Origin: OAS926 sp035503715
Lineage (GTDB): Bacteria; Pseudomonadota; Alphaproteobacteria; Rhizobiales; Rhizobiaceae
Direction of reading: 5' to 3'
Length of the DNA stretch: 59,033 nt
Assembly: GCA_035503715.1 (NCBI GenBank)
Contig: DATJTE010000221.1
Coordinates: forward strand, 1-59,033
This document shows positions 33,111-42,183 of this stretch, in pieces. How positions within the stretch are numbered: the first letter of the stretch is position 1; each line of letters starts with the position of its first letter. The notes beneath the pieces were generated by a model. It made no database searches and had not been told where the DNA came from. It worked only from the letters and a program-made list of their open reading frames with translations. The position numbers and the translations under genes are program-made.

Positions 33111-34124
33111 TTGAATTTCTACGCCAACACACTGAAAAAACGCGAGAAAATCGTCTCGGTCGCACCGATGATGGACTGGACGGACCGGCACTGCCGTTTC
33201 TTCCATCGCCAACTGACGCGCCGTGCGCTGCTCTATACCGAGATGGTGGTGGCGGATGCCGTGATCCACGGCAAGCGCGACCGGCTGCTGGGGTTCGATC
33301 CGTCGGAGCATCCGGTGGCGCTGCAACTCGGCGGCTCCGAACCGGCCAAGCTCGCTGAAGCGGCACGCATCGGTGAAGCGTCCGGTTACGACGAGATCAA
33401 CCTCAATGTCGGCTGCCCGTCGGACCGCGTGCAGTCGGGCACGTTCGGCGCCTGCCTGATGAAGACACCGGCGCTGGTCGCCGACTGCATCGCGGCAATG
33501 AAGGCAGCGGTGGCTATTCCGGTCACGGTGAAGTGCCGGCTGGGCGTCGACGACCAGGACACCGAGGTCGCGCTCGATGCTCTGGCAGACGGGGTTTTCG
33601 CGGCCGGCGCGGATGCGCTCTGGGTGCACGCGCGCAAAGCGTGGCTGGAAGGTCTGTCGCCGAAAGAGAACCGCGACATTCCTCCGCTCGACTACAGCCG
33701 CGTCTACCGTCTCAAGCAAAAACATCCGGACCGGTTCATCGGCATCAATGGCGGCGTGCTTTCGCTCGAGGCGACGCGCGAGCATCTTGCGCATGTCGAT
33801 GGCGCGATGCTTGGCCGCGCCGCCTATCACACGCCCGGCCTGCTCGCCGAGATCGATCATGCGATCTACGGCGACGCGAGAGCGCCGGCCGACTGGGCAG
33901 CGATGATCGATACGATGGCGGAATATGCCGCCCGTCATATCGAGGCGGGCGGTCGTGTCGCGCATGTGACGCGTCACATGACCGGCCTGTTTCACGGATT
34001 GCCCGGCGCGCGGCGCTGGCGCCAGATTCTGTCCACCGACGCATCGAAGCCGGGGGCGGGGCCGGAGGTGATTTACGCAGCCTTCGCCGCAGTCGATCTG
34101 GAGACGGTGCCGAGCGCCGCCTAA
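33111..34124 (+). CDS. dusA: tRNA-dihydrouridine(20/20a) synthase DusA
   Basis: A 337-residue FMN-dependent enzyme that reduces uridines 20/20a in the tRNA D-loop. The DusA signature SVAPMMDWTDRHCRFFHR opens the barrel, and the catalytic Cys is in NVGCPSDRVQSGTFGACLM. The first ATG lies inside the signature, so translation must begin earlier; TTG 33111 is the best in-frame candidate, giving 16 residues before SVAPMM. It overlaps the convergent dinB stop by 4 nt. Confidence 0.92.
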   Translation: MNFYANTLKKREKIVSVAPMMDWTDRHCRFFHRQLTRRALLYTEMVVADAVIHGKRDRLLGFDPSEHPVALQLGGSEPAKLAEAARIGEASGYDEINLNVGCPSDRVQSGTFGACLMKTPALVADCIAAMKAAVAIPVTVKCRLGVDDQDTEVALDALADGVFAAGADALWVHARKAWLEGLSPKENRDIPPLDYSRVYRLKQKHPDRFIGINGGVLSLEATREHLAHVDGAMLGRAAYHTPGLLAEIDHAIYGDARAPADWAAMIDTMAEYAARHIEAGGRVAHVTRHMTGLFHGLPGARRWRQILSTDASKPGAGPEVIYAAFAAVDLETVPSAA

Positions 34125-35368
34125 ATTTCCTTTTCCGCCAGTTCACGGAAAGCATCCGGCACCGAGCGCGCCAGATCCAGTGCCACCGGACCGTAGCCGA
34201 CAGCTTCCGAGCCGAAGCGGTTACGGATCGCATCCACGGCGCGATCGGCCATCAACCTGGCGATGCCGCGCTTTGTGCCGGGGCGGCGGCGTTCGTCGTT
34301 CAGGCCCAAAGGCAGGTCGAGCTGGACCGACGCCTGTTCTTCGAGATGCGAGACGGAGATCGCGAGCAGCGAGATCGTTTTCTCCTTCGGATGGTCGCGC
34401 AGTGCCGTGAGCACCAGCTCTTGGGCGACTTCGGCCAGCGTGACCGTTGCTGAGATGGCCGCATCGAGCGTCACCGAGCGCGTGACCGACTGCATGTCGG
34501 CAAAGCGAACGCGCGCGGTGATCGTACGCCCGCCGCGCAGCTTTGCGCGCATGCGGCTTGCGACGCGGTCGGCGAGGTGGAGCAGGGTAGGGCGGATCAC
34601 GCGCATCAACGCCGGCTTCTTGCCCAGCGCCGATTGCGCGCCGACCGAATGCGCGCGGCGATGCGTTTCGATGCTGCGCAGGTCACGGTTCCAGGCGAGC
34701 GCGGAGAGTTTTTCGCTGGCTGCCGTGCCGATCAGCTTTTCCAGCGACCAGCCCGGCGTCGTCGCGAGCTGACCGATCCTGGTGACGCCGATCTCCGCGA
34801 GCTTCGCCTGCGTGACAGGCCCAACGCCCCACATCAAGCCGACCGGCAGGTCGTGCAGGAAATCGAGCTCGGTTTTTGGGTCGACGACGACCAGCCCGTC
34901 AGGTTTCGCCACCTGCGAGGCGATTTTCGCCAGATGTTTGGTGCGCGCGACACCGACGGAGATCGGCAGGTCGAGTTCCTCACGCACACGCCGCCTGATC
35001 TTTGTTGCGATGTCTTCGGGTGAACCGAACAGATGCGTGCAGCCGGCGACGTCGGCGAAGGCCTCGTCGATCGAGATGCGCTCCACCGCCGGCGTGAAAC
35101 TGTAGAGCATGTCGATCGCCGCGTCGCCGAGGCGTTGATAATGGGAAAAATTGCCGCCGACGAAGATCAGCTCCGGGCACAGCTCACGCGCCTTGCGCCC
35201 GCTCATGCCGCCATGCACGCCGAATACCTTCGCCTCGTAAGACGCCGCCAGCACCACGCCGCCGCCGACCGCGATCGGCTTGCCGCGCAGCGACGGATCG
35301 AGCATCTGCTCCACCGAAGCGTAGAAGGCGTCGAGATCCGCGTGGAGAATGGTGGCGGTCGTGTCCAT
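34121..35368 (-). CDS. dinB: DNA polymerase IV (Y-family)
   Basis: A 415-residue translesion polymerase. Catalytic motifs are HADLDAFYASVEQ near the N-terminus and SIDEAFAD (metal-binding acidic residues), followed by finger, thumb and little-finger domains and a C-terminal part QLDLPLGL that looks like a beta-clamp binding motif. ATG 35368 begins just before the first motif. A LexA box 39 bp upstream shows SOS control. Rhizobia often carry more than one dinB; this one does not sit in the imuA-imuB-dnaE2 cassette. Confidence 0.94.
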   Translation of the reverse strand: MDTTATILHADLDAFYASVEQMLDPSLRGKPIAVGGGVVLAASYEAKVFGVHGGMSGRKARELCPELIFVGGNFSHYQRLGDAAIDMLYSFTPAVERISIDEAFADVAGCTHLFGSPEDIATKIRRRVREELDLPISVGVARTKHLAKIASQVAKPDGLVVVDPKTELDFLHDLPVGLMWGVGPVTQAKLAEIGVTRIGQLATTPGWSLEKLIGTAASEKLSALAWNRDLRSIETHRRAHSVGAQSALGKKPALMRVIRPTLLHLADRVASRMRAKLRGGRTITARVRFADMQSVTRSVTLDAAISATVTLAEVAQELVLTALRDHPKEKTISLLAISVSHLEEQASVQLDLPLGLNDERRRPGTKRGIARLMADRAVDAIRNRFGSEAVGYGPVALDLARSVPDAFRELAEKEI

Positions 35369-35406
35369 GCCCGGTCCCGAGAAAATCGCCCGGCATGCGA
35401 GCTTTG

Positions 35407-35421
35407 GAACAAACAAAGAAC
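35407..35421 (-). promoter_or_regulatory. LexA (SOS) box of dinB
   Basis: On the minus strand the site reads GTTC-TTTGTTT-GTTC, the direct repeat GTTC-N7-GTTC bound by alphaproteobacterial LexA. A -35 TTGACA lies at 35442-35437 and the box covers the -10 region, so LexA would block initiation until DNA damage. Confidence 0.85.
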
Positions 35422-35538
35422 ATTGACGTCAACAAATGTCAAGCGGCGCTGGTGCAATCGCTCGCCGGCAAGCCGGGTTTACATCGACGGCTCAGCCGTT
35501 TAGCCACGGTCCGACACTTCACCGGATAACTTCCGAGC

Positions 35539-36363
35539 ATGACCGAACTCAGCATGTATGCGATCGCAGGCCTTGCCGTCGCGGCCGTCTTCTCCGGCGT
35601 GATCTCCGGTCTGCTCGCGGGAATTTTCGGCATTGGCGGCGGCGCCGTCCTGGTGCCGGTATTCTACCAGTTCCTGGGTGCGCTTGGCGTTGCCGAAGAG
35701 GTGCGCATGCACATCGCGGTCGGCACCTCGCTCGCACTGATCGTCCCGACCTCGATCCGGTCGTTCACCGGGCACAAAGCACGCGGCGCGGTAGACATGG
35801 AGCTTCTGCGGTCGATGAGCGCTGCTGTCATTGTCGGCGTGATCCTCGCTGCGATCCTCGCCGCCTACATATCGAGCGCGGAACTGCGCACGATCTTCGC
35901 TGTCCTGACCTTGATCTTCGGATTTCGGCTGATCTTCAACCGGGACAGTTGGCGGCTGGGGCAGAGCGTTCCTGACAATCCGTGGCGGAGCCTCGTCGGC
36001 GTCGTCATCGGCTTCCTGTCAACGCTGCTCGGCATCGGCGGTGGCATCATGAACAACACGTTCATGACGCTCTACGGCCGGTCGCTGCATCAGGCGGTTG
36101 GCACGTCCTCCGGCGTTGGCGTGCTGATCGCGATACCCGGCACGCTGGGCTACGTCTGGGCGGGCTGGGGCAACCCGCTGCTGCCCGTCGGTTCGACCGG
36201 TTTCGTCAACTGGATCGCTTTTGCTCTGATCCTGCCGATCGCGCTCCTCGTGACACCTTATGGTGTCAGGATCGCGCATGCGCTGCCGAGGCGGCAACTC
36301 GAGATCGCTTTCGGCCTGTTCTGCCTGTTCGTGGCGGCGCGCTTTTTCATCAGCCTGACCTGA
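35539..36363 (+). CDS. TauE/SafE-family anion exporter
   Basis: A 274-residue inner-membrane protein with about eight transmembrane helices in two similar halves, each opening with a glycine motif: GIFGIGGGAVLVPVFYQFLG and LLGIGGGIMNNTFMTLYG. The family moves sulfite, sulfoacetate or related anions outward. It is divergent from dinB and is followed by the ArsR gene after 71 bp, with its own operator between. No sulfur-metabolism gene is beside it, so the substrate is open. Confidence 0.9.
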   Translation: MTELSMYAIAGLAVAAVFSGVISGLLAGIFGIGGGAVLVPVFYQFLGALGVAEEVRMHIAVGTSLALIVPTSIRSFTGHKARGAVDMELLRSMSAAVIVGVILAAILAAYISSAELRTIFAVLTLIFGFRLIFNRDSWRLGQSVPDNPWRSLVGVVIGFLSTLLGIGGGIMNNTFMTLYGRSLHQAVGTSSGVGVLIAIPGTLGYVWAGWGNPLLPVGSTGFVNWIAFALILPIALLVTPYGVRIAHALPRRQLEIAFGLFCLFVAARFFISLT

Positions 36364-36408
36364 GATCAGACGAGCCCATCGCCGGCACTCACAAGGGCTT
36401 GCCAAACC

Positions 36409-36426
36409 GATAAGTATCCGCTTATC
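36409..36426 (+). promoter_or_regulatory. ArsR-type palindrome GATAAG-N6-CTTATC
   Basis: A perfect 6-bp inverted repeat, 8 nt upstream of the ArsR start. ArsR/SmtB proteins bind such AT-rich dyads over their own promoter, so this is probably an autoregulatory operator for the ArsR-SRPBCC pair. Confidence 0.7.
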
Positions 36427-36434
36427 TATTTCGC

Positions 36435-36749
36435 ATGACGGAATCAGACATCTTTCGCGCGCTCGCCGACCCGACACGCCGGGCCGTGTTCGATCGCCTG
36501 GCCAAGGGCGAGATGACGGTTGCCGACCTGAAGGCTGGCTTCGCCATCTCGCAGCCGGCCGTTTCGCAACATCTGGCGTCGCTGAAGAAAGCCGGGCTTG
36601 TGTCGGAGCGCCGCGCCGGCCGCAATGCCTTCTATGCGATCCGGCAAGAAGGACTCGATCCGCTGCTTTCCTGGATCGAGCGTTACCGCATCTTCTGGCC
36701 GGATCGTGTCGAGCGCCTGAAGACCGTGCTGAAAGGGATGGACCAATGA
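36435..36749 (+). CDS. ArsR-family HTH regulator
   Basis: A 104-residue winged-helix protein: FRALADPTRRAVFDRLAKGEM, recognition region FAISQPAVSQHLASLKKAGL, and wing RRAGRNAFYAIR. It lacks the cysteine motif (CxC) of metal-sensing ArsR proteins. It overlaps the SRPBCC gene by 4 nt, a standard pairing in which the effector may be an organic ligand rather than a metal. Confidence 0.9.
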   Translation: MTESDIFRALADPTRRAVFDRLAKGEMTVADLKAGFAISQPAVSQHLASLKKAGLVSERRAGRNAFYAIRQEGLDPLLSWIERYRIFWPDRVERLKTVLKGMDQ

Positions 36750-37168
36750 ACGATGCGCCGCAGGCAGATGTGCAAGAAGCAGGCGACATCGTCGTCGAGT
36801 GCGATCTGGAAGAAGCGCCGGAAAAGGTCTGGCGTGCGCTGACGGAGCCGGAATTCGTCGCGGCCTGGCTGCATCCCGGCGACATCAAGCCGGAAGAGGG
36901 TGCGCGTTTTGCACTCGAAGGCGAGGATGGCGCGGTCGAGTGCGAGGTGATCGATGTCGAGGCCGAAAGACTCATCCGCTATTCGTGGCGCGATGAGACG
37001 GCGCGGCGCCACGGCCTGTCTTCCACCGTCAGCTTCGAGCTTCTCCCCGCGATCGGCGGCGGCACGCATCTGACGATCATCCATGGCGACTTCCGCCGCG
37101 TCGAGGCGTCCGCAATGCCGCCTGCGGCGAACTCGAACACGCCGCTCGTCATGCGGCTCGCAGCCTGA
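36746..37168 (+). CDS. SRPBCC (AHSA1-like) domain protein
   Basis: A 140-residue START-like fold protein with the typical opening VVECDLEEAPEKVWRALTEP and the middle GARFALEGEDGAVECEVIDV. The fold binds hydrophobic ligands or acts as a co-chaperone-like unit. It is co-translated with the ArsR regulator (ATGA) and lies 11 nt before the ClpP paralogue, so all three may form one transcript. Confidence 0.87.
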   Translation: MNDAPQADVQEAGDIVVECDLEEAPEKVWRALTEPEFVAAWLHPGDIKPEEGARFALEGEDGAVECEVIDVEAERLIRYSWRDETARRHGLSSTVSFELLPAIGGGTHLTIIHGDFRRVEASAMPPAANSNTPLVMRLAA

Positions 37169-37179
37169 GGAGGCCAATC

Positions 37180-37800
37180 ATGTCCATCAGCAATCTGGTT
37201 CCGATGGTGATCGAGCAGTCGAGTCGCGGCGAACGCGCTTTCGACATCTTTTCGCGGCTGCTGCGCGAGCGCATCGTCTTCGTGAATGGCCCGGTCGACG
37301 ACAATATGGCTGCGACCGTCTGCGCGCAGCTCCTGTCGCTGGAAGCCGACAATCCGAAGAAGGAGATCGCGCTCTACATCAATTCGCCCGGCGGCGTGGT
37401 GACCAGCGGCATGGCGATCTACGACACGATGCAATACATCCGCTGCCCCGTCTCGACGGTGTGCATGGGAACAGCGATGTCGATGGGATCGTTCCTGCTG
37501 ATGGCGGGGTCACCGGGCCTGCGCATCGCGCTGCCCAATGTGTCGATCATGCTGCATCAATTGTCCGGCGGTTTTCAGGGCAAGGCATCGGATATCGAGC
37601 GGCATGCGCAGAACGCTCTGAACCAGAAGCGCCGCATGGCCGAGCTGTATGTTAAGCACTGCGGCCGGACACTCGAGGAGGTCGACCGCACGCTGGACCG
37701 TGATTTCTTCATGACCGCCGAAGAAGCCAAGGCCTGGGGGGTCGTCGACCACATTTATGAGCGGCGTATCGATCAGCTCTCACTGCTGCCGGCAGCTTAG
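37180..37800 (+). CDS. clpP: ATP-dependent Clp protease proteolytic subunit paralogue
   Basis: A 206-residue ClpP. The triad Ser101 (in GTAMSMGSFLL), His126 (IMLHQLSGG) and Asp175 (TLDRDFF) is complete, with the same spacing (25 and 49) as in E. coli ClpP. The sequence around Ser differs from the usual GQAASMGA, and there is no clpX or tig next to it, so this is an accessory paralogue rather than the housekeeping copy. Rhizobia carry several ClpPs. It follows the ArsR-SRPBCC pair by 11 nt and may be regulated with it. Confidence 0.9.
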   Translation: MSISNLVPMVIEQSSRGERAFDIFSRLLRERIVFVNGPVDDNMAATVCAQLLSLEADNPKKEIALYINSPGGVVTSGMAIYDTMQYIRCPVSTVCMGTAMSMGSFLLMAGSPGLRIALPNVSIMLHQLSGGFQGKASDIERHAQNALNQKRRMAELYVKHCGRTLEEVDRTLDRDFFMTAEEAKAWGVVDHIYERRIDQLSLLPAA

Positions 37801-38504
37801 TCCCGAAGCATAAGCCGGTCGCCGCGCACGTCGAAGCCGGACAGCGTGCCGATGAAGTTCATACCGAGCAGGCTCTGCCCCAGCATGCCGCGTTCAGTGA
37901 CGAGCATCGGCACGTTGGTGCGAACGATCTGGCCGACGGCGATTTCTTTCGCAACGACACGCGCGGCGCGCGCCACGCCATTCGCTGTTGAAACCGGCAC
38001 ATTGTAGGTGAGGTTTTGCGGATCGTAGCCGGCGCGCTCGGCATCGGCGGCCGTGAGAACGGTCGCGGACGCGCCGGTGTCGACCATCATGTTAACGGCG
38101 ACGCCATTGATCGCGCCGCGTGCTTCGAAGTGGCCATTGTTCGACTTTTCGAGCACCACCATGATGCCGCCGTCGGCATCGCTGATCGACAGCGGGCTGC
38201 CCGGGATCAGCCCCGCGGTGACCCGGCTCGCAACGTCCTGCAGTTCGTAGCGGTACTGGTAACCGGCGACGAGAATTAGCGCGATGAAAAGCCAGACGGC
38301 GAGGTTGCGCGCGACGTCGCCAAGCGCGTGCCGCCCGGAGCCGACGATTGCCGCTGCCAGGACCACACCCCAGGCGAGCAGGCCGACCATGCTGGCAAAA
38401 CTGCCATTGGGGAGGCCGAAGGTCTGGCCCACCTCGTCATTCATGACGAGCAGGACGAGGCCGCCGCCCAGGATCGCGATGACAATGAAGAAGAGGCGGT
38501 TCAT
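37797..38504 (-). CDS. TIGR02281-type retropepsin-like aspartic protease, membrane-anchored
   Basis: A 235-residue protein with three N-terminal transmembrane segments (about residues 4-20, 38-55, 67-83) and a C-terminal periplasmic retropepsin domain. The catalytic motif is VDTGAS with Asp142, followed by GQSLLGMNFIGTL, the conserved C-terminal hallmark. It would act as a homodimer. Its start overlaps the DUF1289 stop (ATGA) and its stop overlaps the convergent clpP stop. The substrate is unknown. Confidence 0.9.
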   Translation of the reverse strand: MNRLFFIVIAILGGGLVLLVMNDEVGQTFGLPNGSFASMVGLLAWGVVLAAAIVGSGRHALGDVARNLAVWLFIALILVAGYQYRYELQDVASRVTAGLIPGSPLSISDADGGIMVVLEKSNNGHFEARGAINGVAVNMMVDTGASATVLTAADAERAGYDPQNLTYNVPVSTANGVARAARVVAKEIAVGQIVRTNVPMLVTERGMLGQSLLGMNFIGTLSGFDVRGDRLMLRD

Positions 38505-38734
38505 TCGCCGGCCGCCCTCTCGCGCGCCATACGCGCCCGGCGCGTTTCGCGGCGCGGCTTTCGCTCAACCGTTTCAAGCCGTGCGGGCAGCAGCGCCATG
38601 ACCTCCCTACGGGTTTCGGGCGTCATGGAAATCCAGGCCGAGATCTCGTCGCGCGTGCGCCCGCAGCCGAAGCAATAGCCGGTTTTCATGTCGATCGAGC
38701 AGACGAGGATGCAGGGCGATTCGATGATGGTCAC
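38501..38734 (-). CDS. DUF1289 protein
   Basis: A 77-residue protein with the four-cysteine DUF1289 pattern SPCILVCSIDMKTGYCFGCGR, probably a small Fe-S or zinc site, followed by an Arg-rich C-terminus. Function is not known. It is translated together with the aspartic protease (ATGA overlap), a pairing seen in many rhizobia. Confidence 0.9.
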   Translation of the reverse strand: MTIIESPCILVCSIDMKTGYCFGCGRTRDEISAWISMTPETRREVMALLPARLETVERKPRRETRRARMARERAAGE

Positions 38735-38874
38735 GTATGTTCGTCCAAGACCTGATTCACATGGTGCAATCGTGAGGCGGACGCAAGACCCGCCAATCCG
38801 GCGGAATCGCCGCGAAAGCGGCGTTGTATCAAGTCCGGAACCCCGCTATTGCGGCCACGATAATGGATCATTCT

Positions 38875-39870
38875 ATGCCTTCCGGCTCGCCCTTCGATGA
38901 TTTCCGCGACCTCCTGAAAACCTTGCCTGACGGCAATGTTGAGGCGGAGAAACGCGTACGCGACGATTTTGCCCGCATGGCGAAACCAAAAAATTCGCTC
39001 GGCCGGCTGGAGGATATCGCCGCCTGGCTGGCGCGCTGGACTGGCAAAAAACCTGCTGTGAACCGGCCGCTTGTCGCGCTGTTCGCCGGCAATCATGGTG
39101 TGGCGCGGCACGGCATCTCGCCGCGCTCGGTGATCGCCACGCAGGCGGCCGTCGAGCTCGCCGCCGCAGGTGGTGCGGCGATCAACCAGCTCTGCCTCGC
39201 TCATGATCTCGGCCTGAAAGTCTTCGACCTCGCGCTCGATGTTCCGACCGCCGACATTACCGAAGCTGCCGCACTGGACGAACGCGCCGCCGCCGCGACC
39301 ATGGCGTTCGGCATGGAGGCGGTCGCGGACTCGACAGACCTGCTGATTATTGGCGATCTCGGGGTCGGCAACTCGACGATCGCAGCGGCACTCTCCGCGG
39401 CGCTGTTTGGCGGCAGGGGCGCCGACTGGGTCGGGCCGGGTTCCGGCGCCAATGAAACGATGATCGGACGTAAGGCCGAAACCGTCGATCGCGCGCTCGC
39501 CTTTCACGCGAACAGTCTCTCGGACCCGCTGGAGATATCGCGGCGGCTCGGTGGGCGGGAATTTTCCGCCATCGCCGGGGCGATCCTTGCAGCGCGTGTG
39601 CAGAATATTCCGGTCGTGCTCGACGGGTTCGCGACCACGGCAGCGGCCGCCATCCTTCATGCAATCAACGCGGCGGCGCTCGACCACTGCCTGCTGGCGC
39701 ATGTCTCGACAGAGCCGGGACATCGCAAGCTCGCGGAGCGGATCGGCCTGAGCCCGGTGTTCGACTTCGGCCTCAATCATGGCGAAGGTACAGGAGCGGC
39801 GCTCGCTGCCGGCGTCGTTCGCGCCGCCGCGCTGCTTCACTCCGGCATGGCGATTGCGCTGCCGCGCTAA
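38875..39870 (+). CDS. cobT: Nicotinate-nucleotide--dimethylbenzimidazole phosphoribosyltransferase
   Basis: A 331-residue enzyme (CobT/CobU type) that makes alpha-ribazole phosphate, the lower-ligand precursor of cobalamin. Recognisable stretches are FAGNHGVARHGISP, GDLGVGNSTIAAAL and the catalytic-Glu region FGLNHGEGTGAALAA. I chose ATG 38875 (MPSGSPFDDFRDLL), which matches the usual N-terminus; an in-frame ATG at 38863 is also possible. In many rhizobia cobT is divergent from cobS; here it faces the DUF1289 gene. Two small hairpins precede it, but no cobalamin riboswitch could be recognised. Confidence 0.92.
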   Translation: MPSGSPFDDFRDLLKTLPDGNVEAEKRVRDDFARMAKPKNSLGRLEDIAAWLARWTGKKPAVNRPLVALFAGNHGVARHGISPRSVIATQAAVELAAAGGAAINQLCLAHDLGLKVFDLALDVPTADITEAAALDERAAAATMAFGMEAVADSTDLLIIGDLGVGNSTIAAALSAALFGGRGADWVGPGSGANETMIGRKAETVDRALAFHANSLSDPLEISRRLGGREFSAIAGAILAARVQNIPVVLDGFATTAAAAILHAINAAALDHCLLAHVSTEPGHRKLAERIGLSPVFDFGLNHGEGTGAALAAGVVRAAALLHSGMAIALPR

Positions 39871-40021
39871 AGCACGTCGCGCACAATCGCTCCCAACCCA
39901 CCCGCCTCGCTTTTGGGGCGCCTGCCGGGCGAGGCAACGAGTCTCGCCCCGGCTCTCGCCCGAAAGCGACCGAGGTATGCAGTTTCGAAAAGGTACGATG
40001 CTGCTTCGTGGCCATCGGCGA

Positions 40022-40453
40022 TCATGACGTGTCGAAAGGTCGGGGCGCCGCGACGGTCAGCGCGCCCGACATAGCCAAGACAAATAGCGCCAGTTGCCGG
40101 AGCATGATGTAGCGTCGAGCCGGCCGGCGTCCGAAGCAGTGGGCCGGTCTCGGCAGTTTTCGCATCGCCAGCGCCAGCGCGCGAAAACAGGCGGCAAGGC
40201 GCATGAGATCGGCAACGCTGTCGCCACCGGCCATCGATGCGGGCTGGTGCGGGGCGGCGACGCCCACCGCCAGCGCTTCGCCGATGACGAAATCGCAGGC
40301 GACGGCCTCGGCCTGACGCAGAATCCAGAGGATCAGACACCGGATTGGCAGAGACCGGCCGCAGGCGCATTCGGCCAGAACGGAGAGCGCGACAAGCATC
40401 TCAGCGATGCGTGCCAGCACCTGTCCGTCCTCGTCGTTTGCCTTCCAGTCCAT
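40022..40453 (-). CDS. Hypothetical protein with hydrophobic segments
   Basis: A 143-residue product starting at ATG 40453 behind a good GGAGACGG ribosome site. Two hydrophobic stretches are visible (about residues 12-28 and 119-137), the second followed by a short tail, and Cys residues cluster at 29-31 (ECACG). I do not recognise a family. It lies 130 bp downstream of the histidine kinase gene on the same strand and convergent with cobT; the 150 bp between it and cobT hold nothing I can identify. Confidence 0.6.
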   Translation of the reverse strand: MDWKANDEDGQVLARIAEMLVALSVLAECACGRSLPIRCLILWILRQAEAVACDFVIGEALAVGVAAPHQPASMAGGDSVADLMRLAACFRALALAMRKLPRPAHCFGRRPARRYIMLRQLALFVLAMSGALTVAAPRPFDTS

Positions 40454-40583
40454 ATCCGTCTCCGTGTTGCCGCGGCGATTGTGGATGAGGTCGAGAGGGG
40501 GGTGGACGAACCCAGGAAAACATTCCTGACATATACTGACAAAGAAGGGCGCCAGGGTACGAATCTGAAAGATACAACGCGCG

Positions 40584-42107
40584 CTAGCGCCGCCGCCCGC
40601 CTGCCGCGGCCTTGGTCGGAATGGCGGGCAGCGCCTCCATGACGCGCGTCGCCGGCAGGATGACGATCGCGTCCGTGCCTTCGCGCAGCTTGGAATGCAA
40701 TTCGAACTCGCCGCCATGCATGGCGACCAGGCCTTGCACGATCGGCAGGCCGAGGCCGGTGCCCTGTTCCGCGCTCTTGATGGCGATCGAGCCCTGGCCG
40801 AAGGCGGACAGCACGACCGGGATTTCATCGGCGGGAATGCCCGGACCGTTATCGCGGATCGACAGATATTGCCCGCCGCCCTGCGTCCAGCCGACGCGCA
40901 CGCGCACCTCGCCGCCGGTGGCGGTGAATTTCACGGCGTTGGAGAGCAGGTTCAGCGTAATTTGCCGCAGCGCGCGCTCGTCCGCAAAGACGCGCGGCAG
41001 CGACGGCTCGAACATCTGCGTGATGCGGATGTCCTTGTTGCGCGCCTTCAGCTCCATCATGTGGCAGCAGTCTTCCACGATGGTCAGCAGCGACACGGGC
41101 TCCTCATTCAACTGATAGCGGCCGGCCTCGATGCGTGACAGGTCGAGGATCTCGTTGATCAGGTCGAGCAGATGCTGGCCCGAGCCGTGAATGTCGCGCG
41201 CATAATCGCGATAGGTGCCGTTCTGCATCGGCCCAAGCACTTCGTTCGCCATCACCTCGGAAAAACCGAGAATGGCGTTGAGCGGCGTGCGCAGCTCATG
41301 GCTCATCGAGGCAAGGAAACGCGACTTGGCGAGGTTGGCTTCTTCGGCGCGGCGGCGCGCTTCATCGGACATCGACTTTGCCGTCTCGAGCTCGGCAATG
41401 AGCGCATCTTTTTCCGTGCGGAACGAAAGCAGCATGATCGCAGATTTGTGGAGATGACCGGCCACGTAGCTGAAGAAGGGCAGGGCGGCGACCAGCAGGC
41501 CGACCATGATCGCTTCGGCTGGCTGGCGGAGATTGGCGCCGAGCAGCGCATAGACGCCGACCGGCAGCGCGAAGGTGAGCATCAGCGCGCCGCGCAGTGA
41601 CGAGGAGATGATCGCGGTTGCCGCCATGGCGATGAGCAGCACGACGGCCTTCACGATGGCGAACTGGTCGACGCCGCAGGCTTCGCAGGTCAGCGACGCG
41701 AAATAGGCCCACGCGATGCCCCCGGCGAAATGCGCGATCAGGAAATTGCGCCGCGTCGTGGCGGTGTCGATGTCGGCCGCGTCCAGCGCGTCGGTGCGGC
41801 GCGCCAGGATGCCGAGACCGGCGTAGCAGGCGATGGTGATCAATGCCCAGGCGAGGATGTCGCGGCTCATGCCGGCGATCAGCCCGGCGGCAGTGACAAG
41901 GACCACCATCAGCGGGATCGCGGTCGCGCTGTTCATCATCGCATGCGCGTGAAGCTTCAGCAGCTCCCGGTCGAAAGCCGGACTGCCGGACTGCTGGGAC
42001 AGCCGGTCGCGCGTACGACGCACCGCGCGAGCGACATCGGTGTTGCGATGCGCTTTCCTGCGGTCCACAATGTTCTTGTCCGCCGTGGTCGAGCGTTGCA
42101 ACGCCAT
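40584..42107 (-). CDS. Membrane-bound sensor histidine kinase (PdhS/DivJ/PleC-like HisKA)
   Basis: A 507-residue kinase: cytoplasmic N-terminus, about six transmembrane helices (residues 65-220), a short coiled coil, then HisKA and HATPase domains. The H-box reads FLASMSHELRTPLNAILGFS followed by EVM, which is the signature of the PleC/DivJ/PdhS group of alphaproteobacterial cell-cycle kinases, though other rhizobial kinases share it. N box NLLSNAVKF, G1 DNGPGIP and G2 GTGLGLPI are complete. No response regulator is adjacent, as usual for that group. Confidence 0.88.
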   Translation of the reverse strand: MALQRSTTADKNIVDRRKAHRNTDVARAVRRTRDRLSQQSGSPAFDRELLKLHAHAMMNSATAIPLMVVLVTAAGLIAGMSRDILAWALITIACYAGLGILARRTDALDAADIDTATTRRNFLIAHFAGGIAWAYFASLTCEACGVDQFAIVKAVVLLIAMAATAIISSSLRGALMLTFALPVGVYALLGANLRQPAEAIMVGLLVAALPFFSYVAGHLHKSAIMLLSFRTEKDALIAELETAKSMSDEARRRAEEANLAKSRFLASMSHELRTPLNAILGFSEVMANEVLGPMQNGTYRDYARDIHGSGQHLLDLINEILDLSRIEAGRYQLNEEPVSLLTIVEDCCHMMELKARNKDIRITQMFEPSLPRVFADERALRQITLNLLSNAVKFTATGGEVRVRVGWTQGGGQYLSIRDNGPGIPADEIPVVLSAFGQGSIAIKSAEQGTGLGLPIVQGLVAMHGGEFELHSKLREGTDAIVILPATRVMEALPAIPTKAAAGGRRR

Positions 42108-42183
42108 ACTCGGATCAACTTACACGCTGAGGCTGTGCCGACTGGCAAGGCTAGTTGCGAATGATTAAGACTCTGTTTGCTAT

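Noticed and set aside
38735..38874. Possible cobalamin riboswitch before cobT
   Set aside because: Two small hairpins are present (one CGCCGC-GAAA-GCGGCG at about 38809-38824), but the conserved B12-box and the multi-arm core could not be found, and the region is too short.
39867..40370. Open frame of 167 codons on the minus strand behind cobT
   Set aside because: It is very rich in Arg, overlaps the better supported 143-residue gene at 40022-40453 in another frame, and has no family features.
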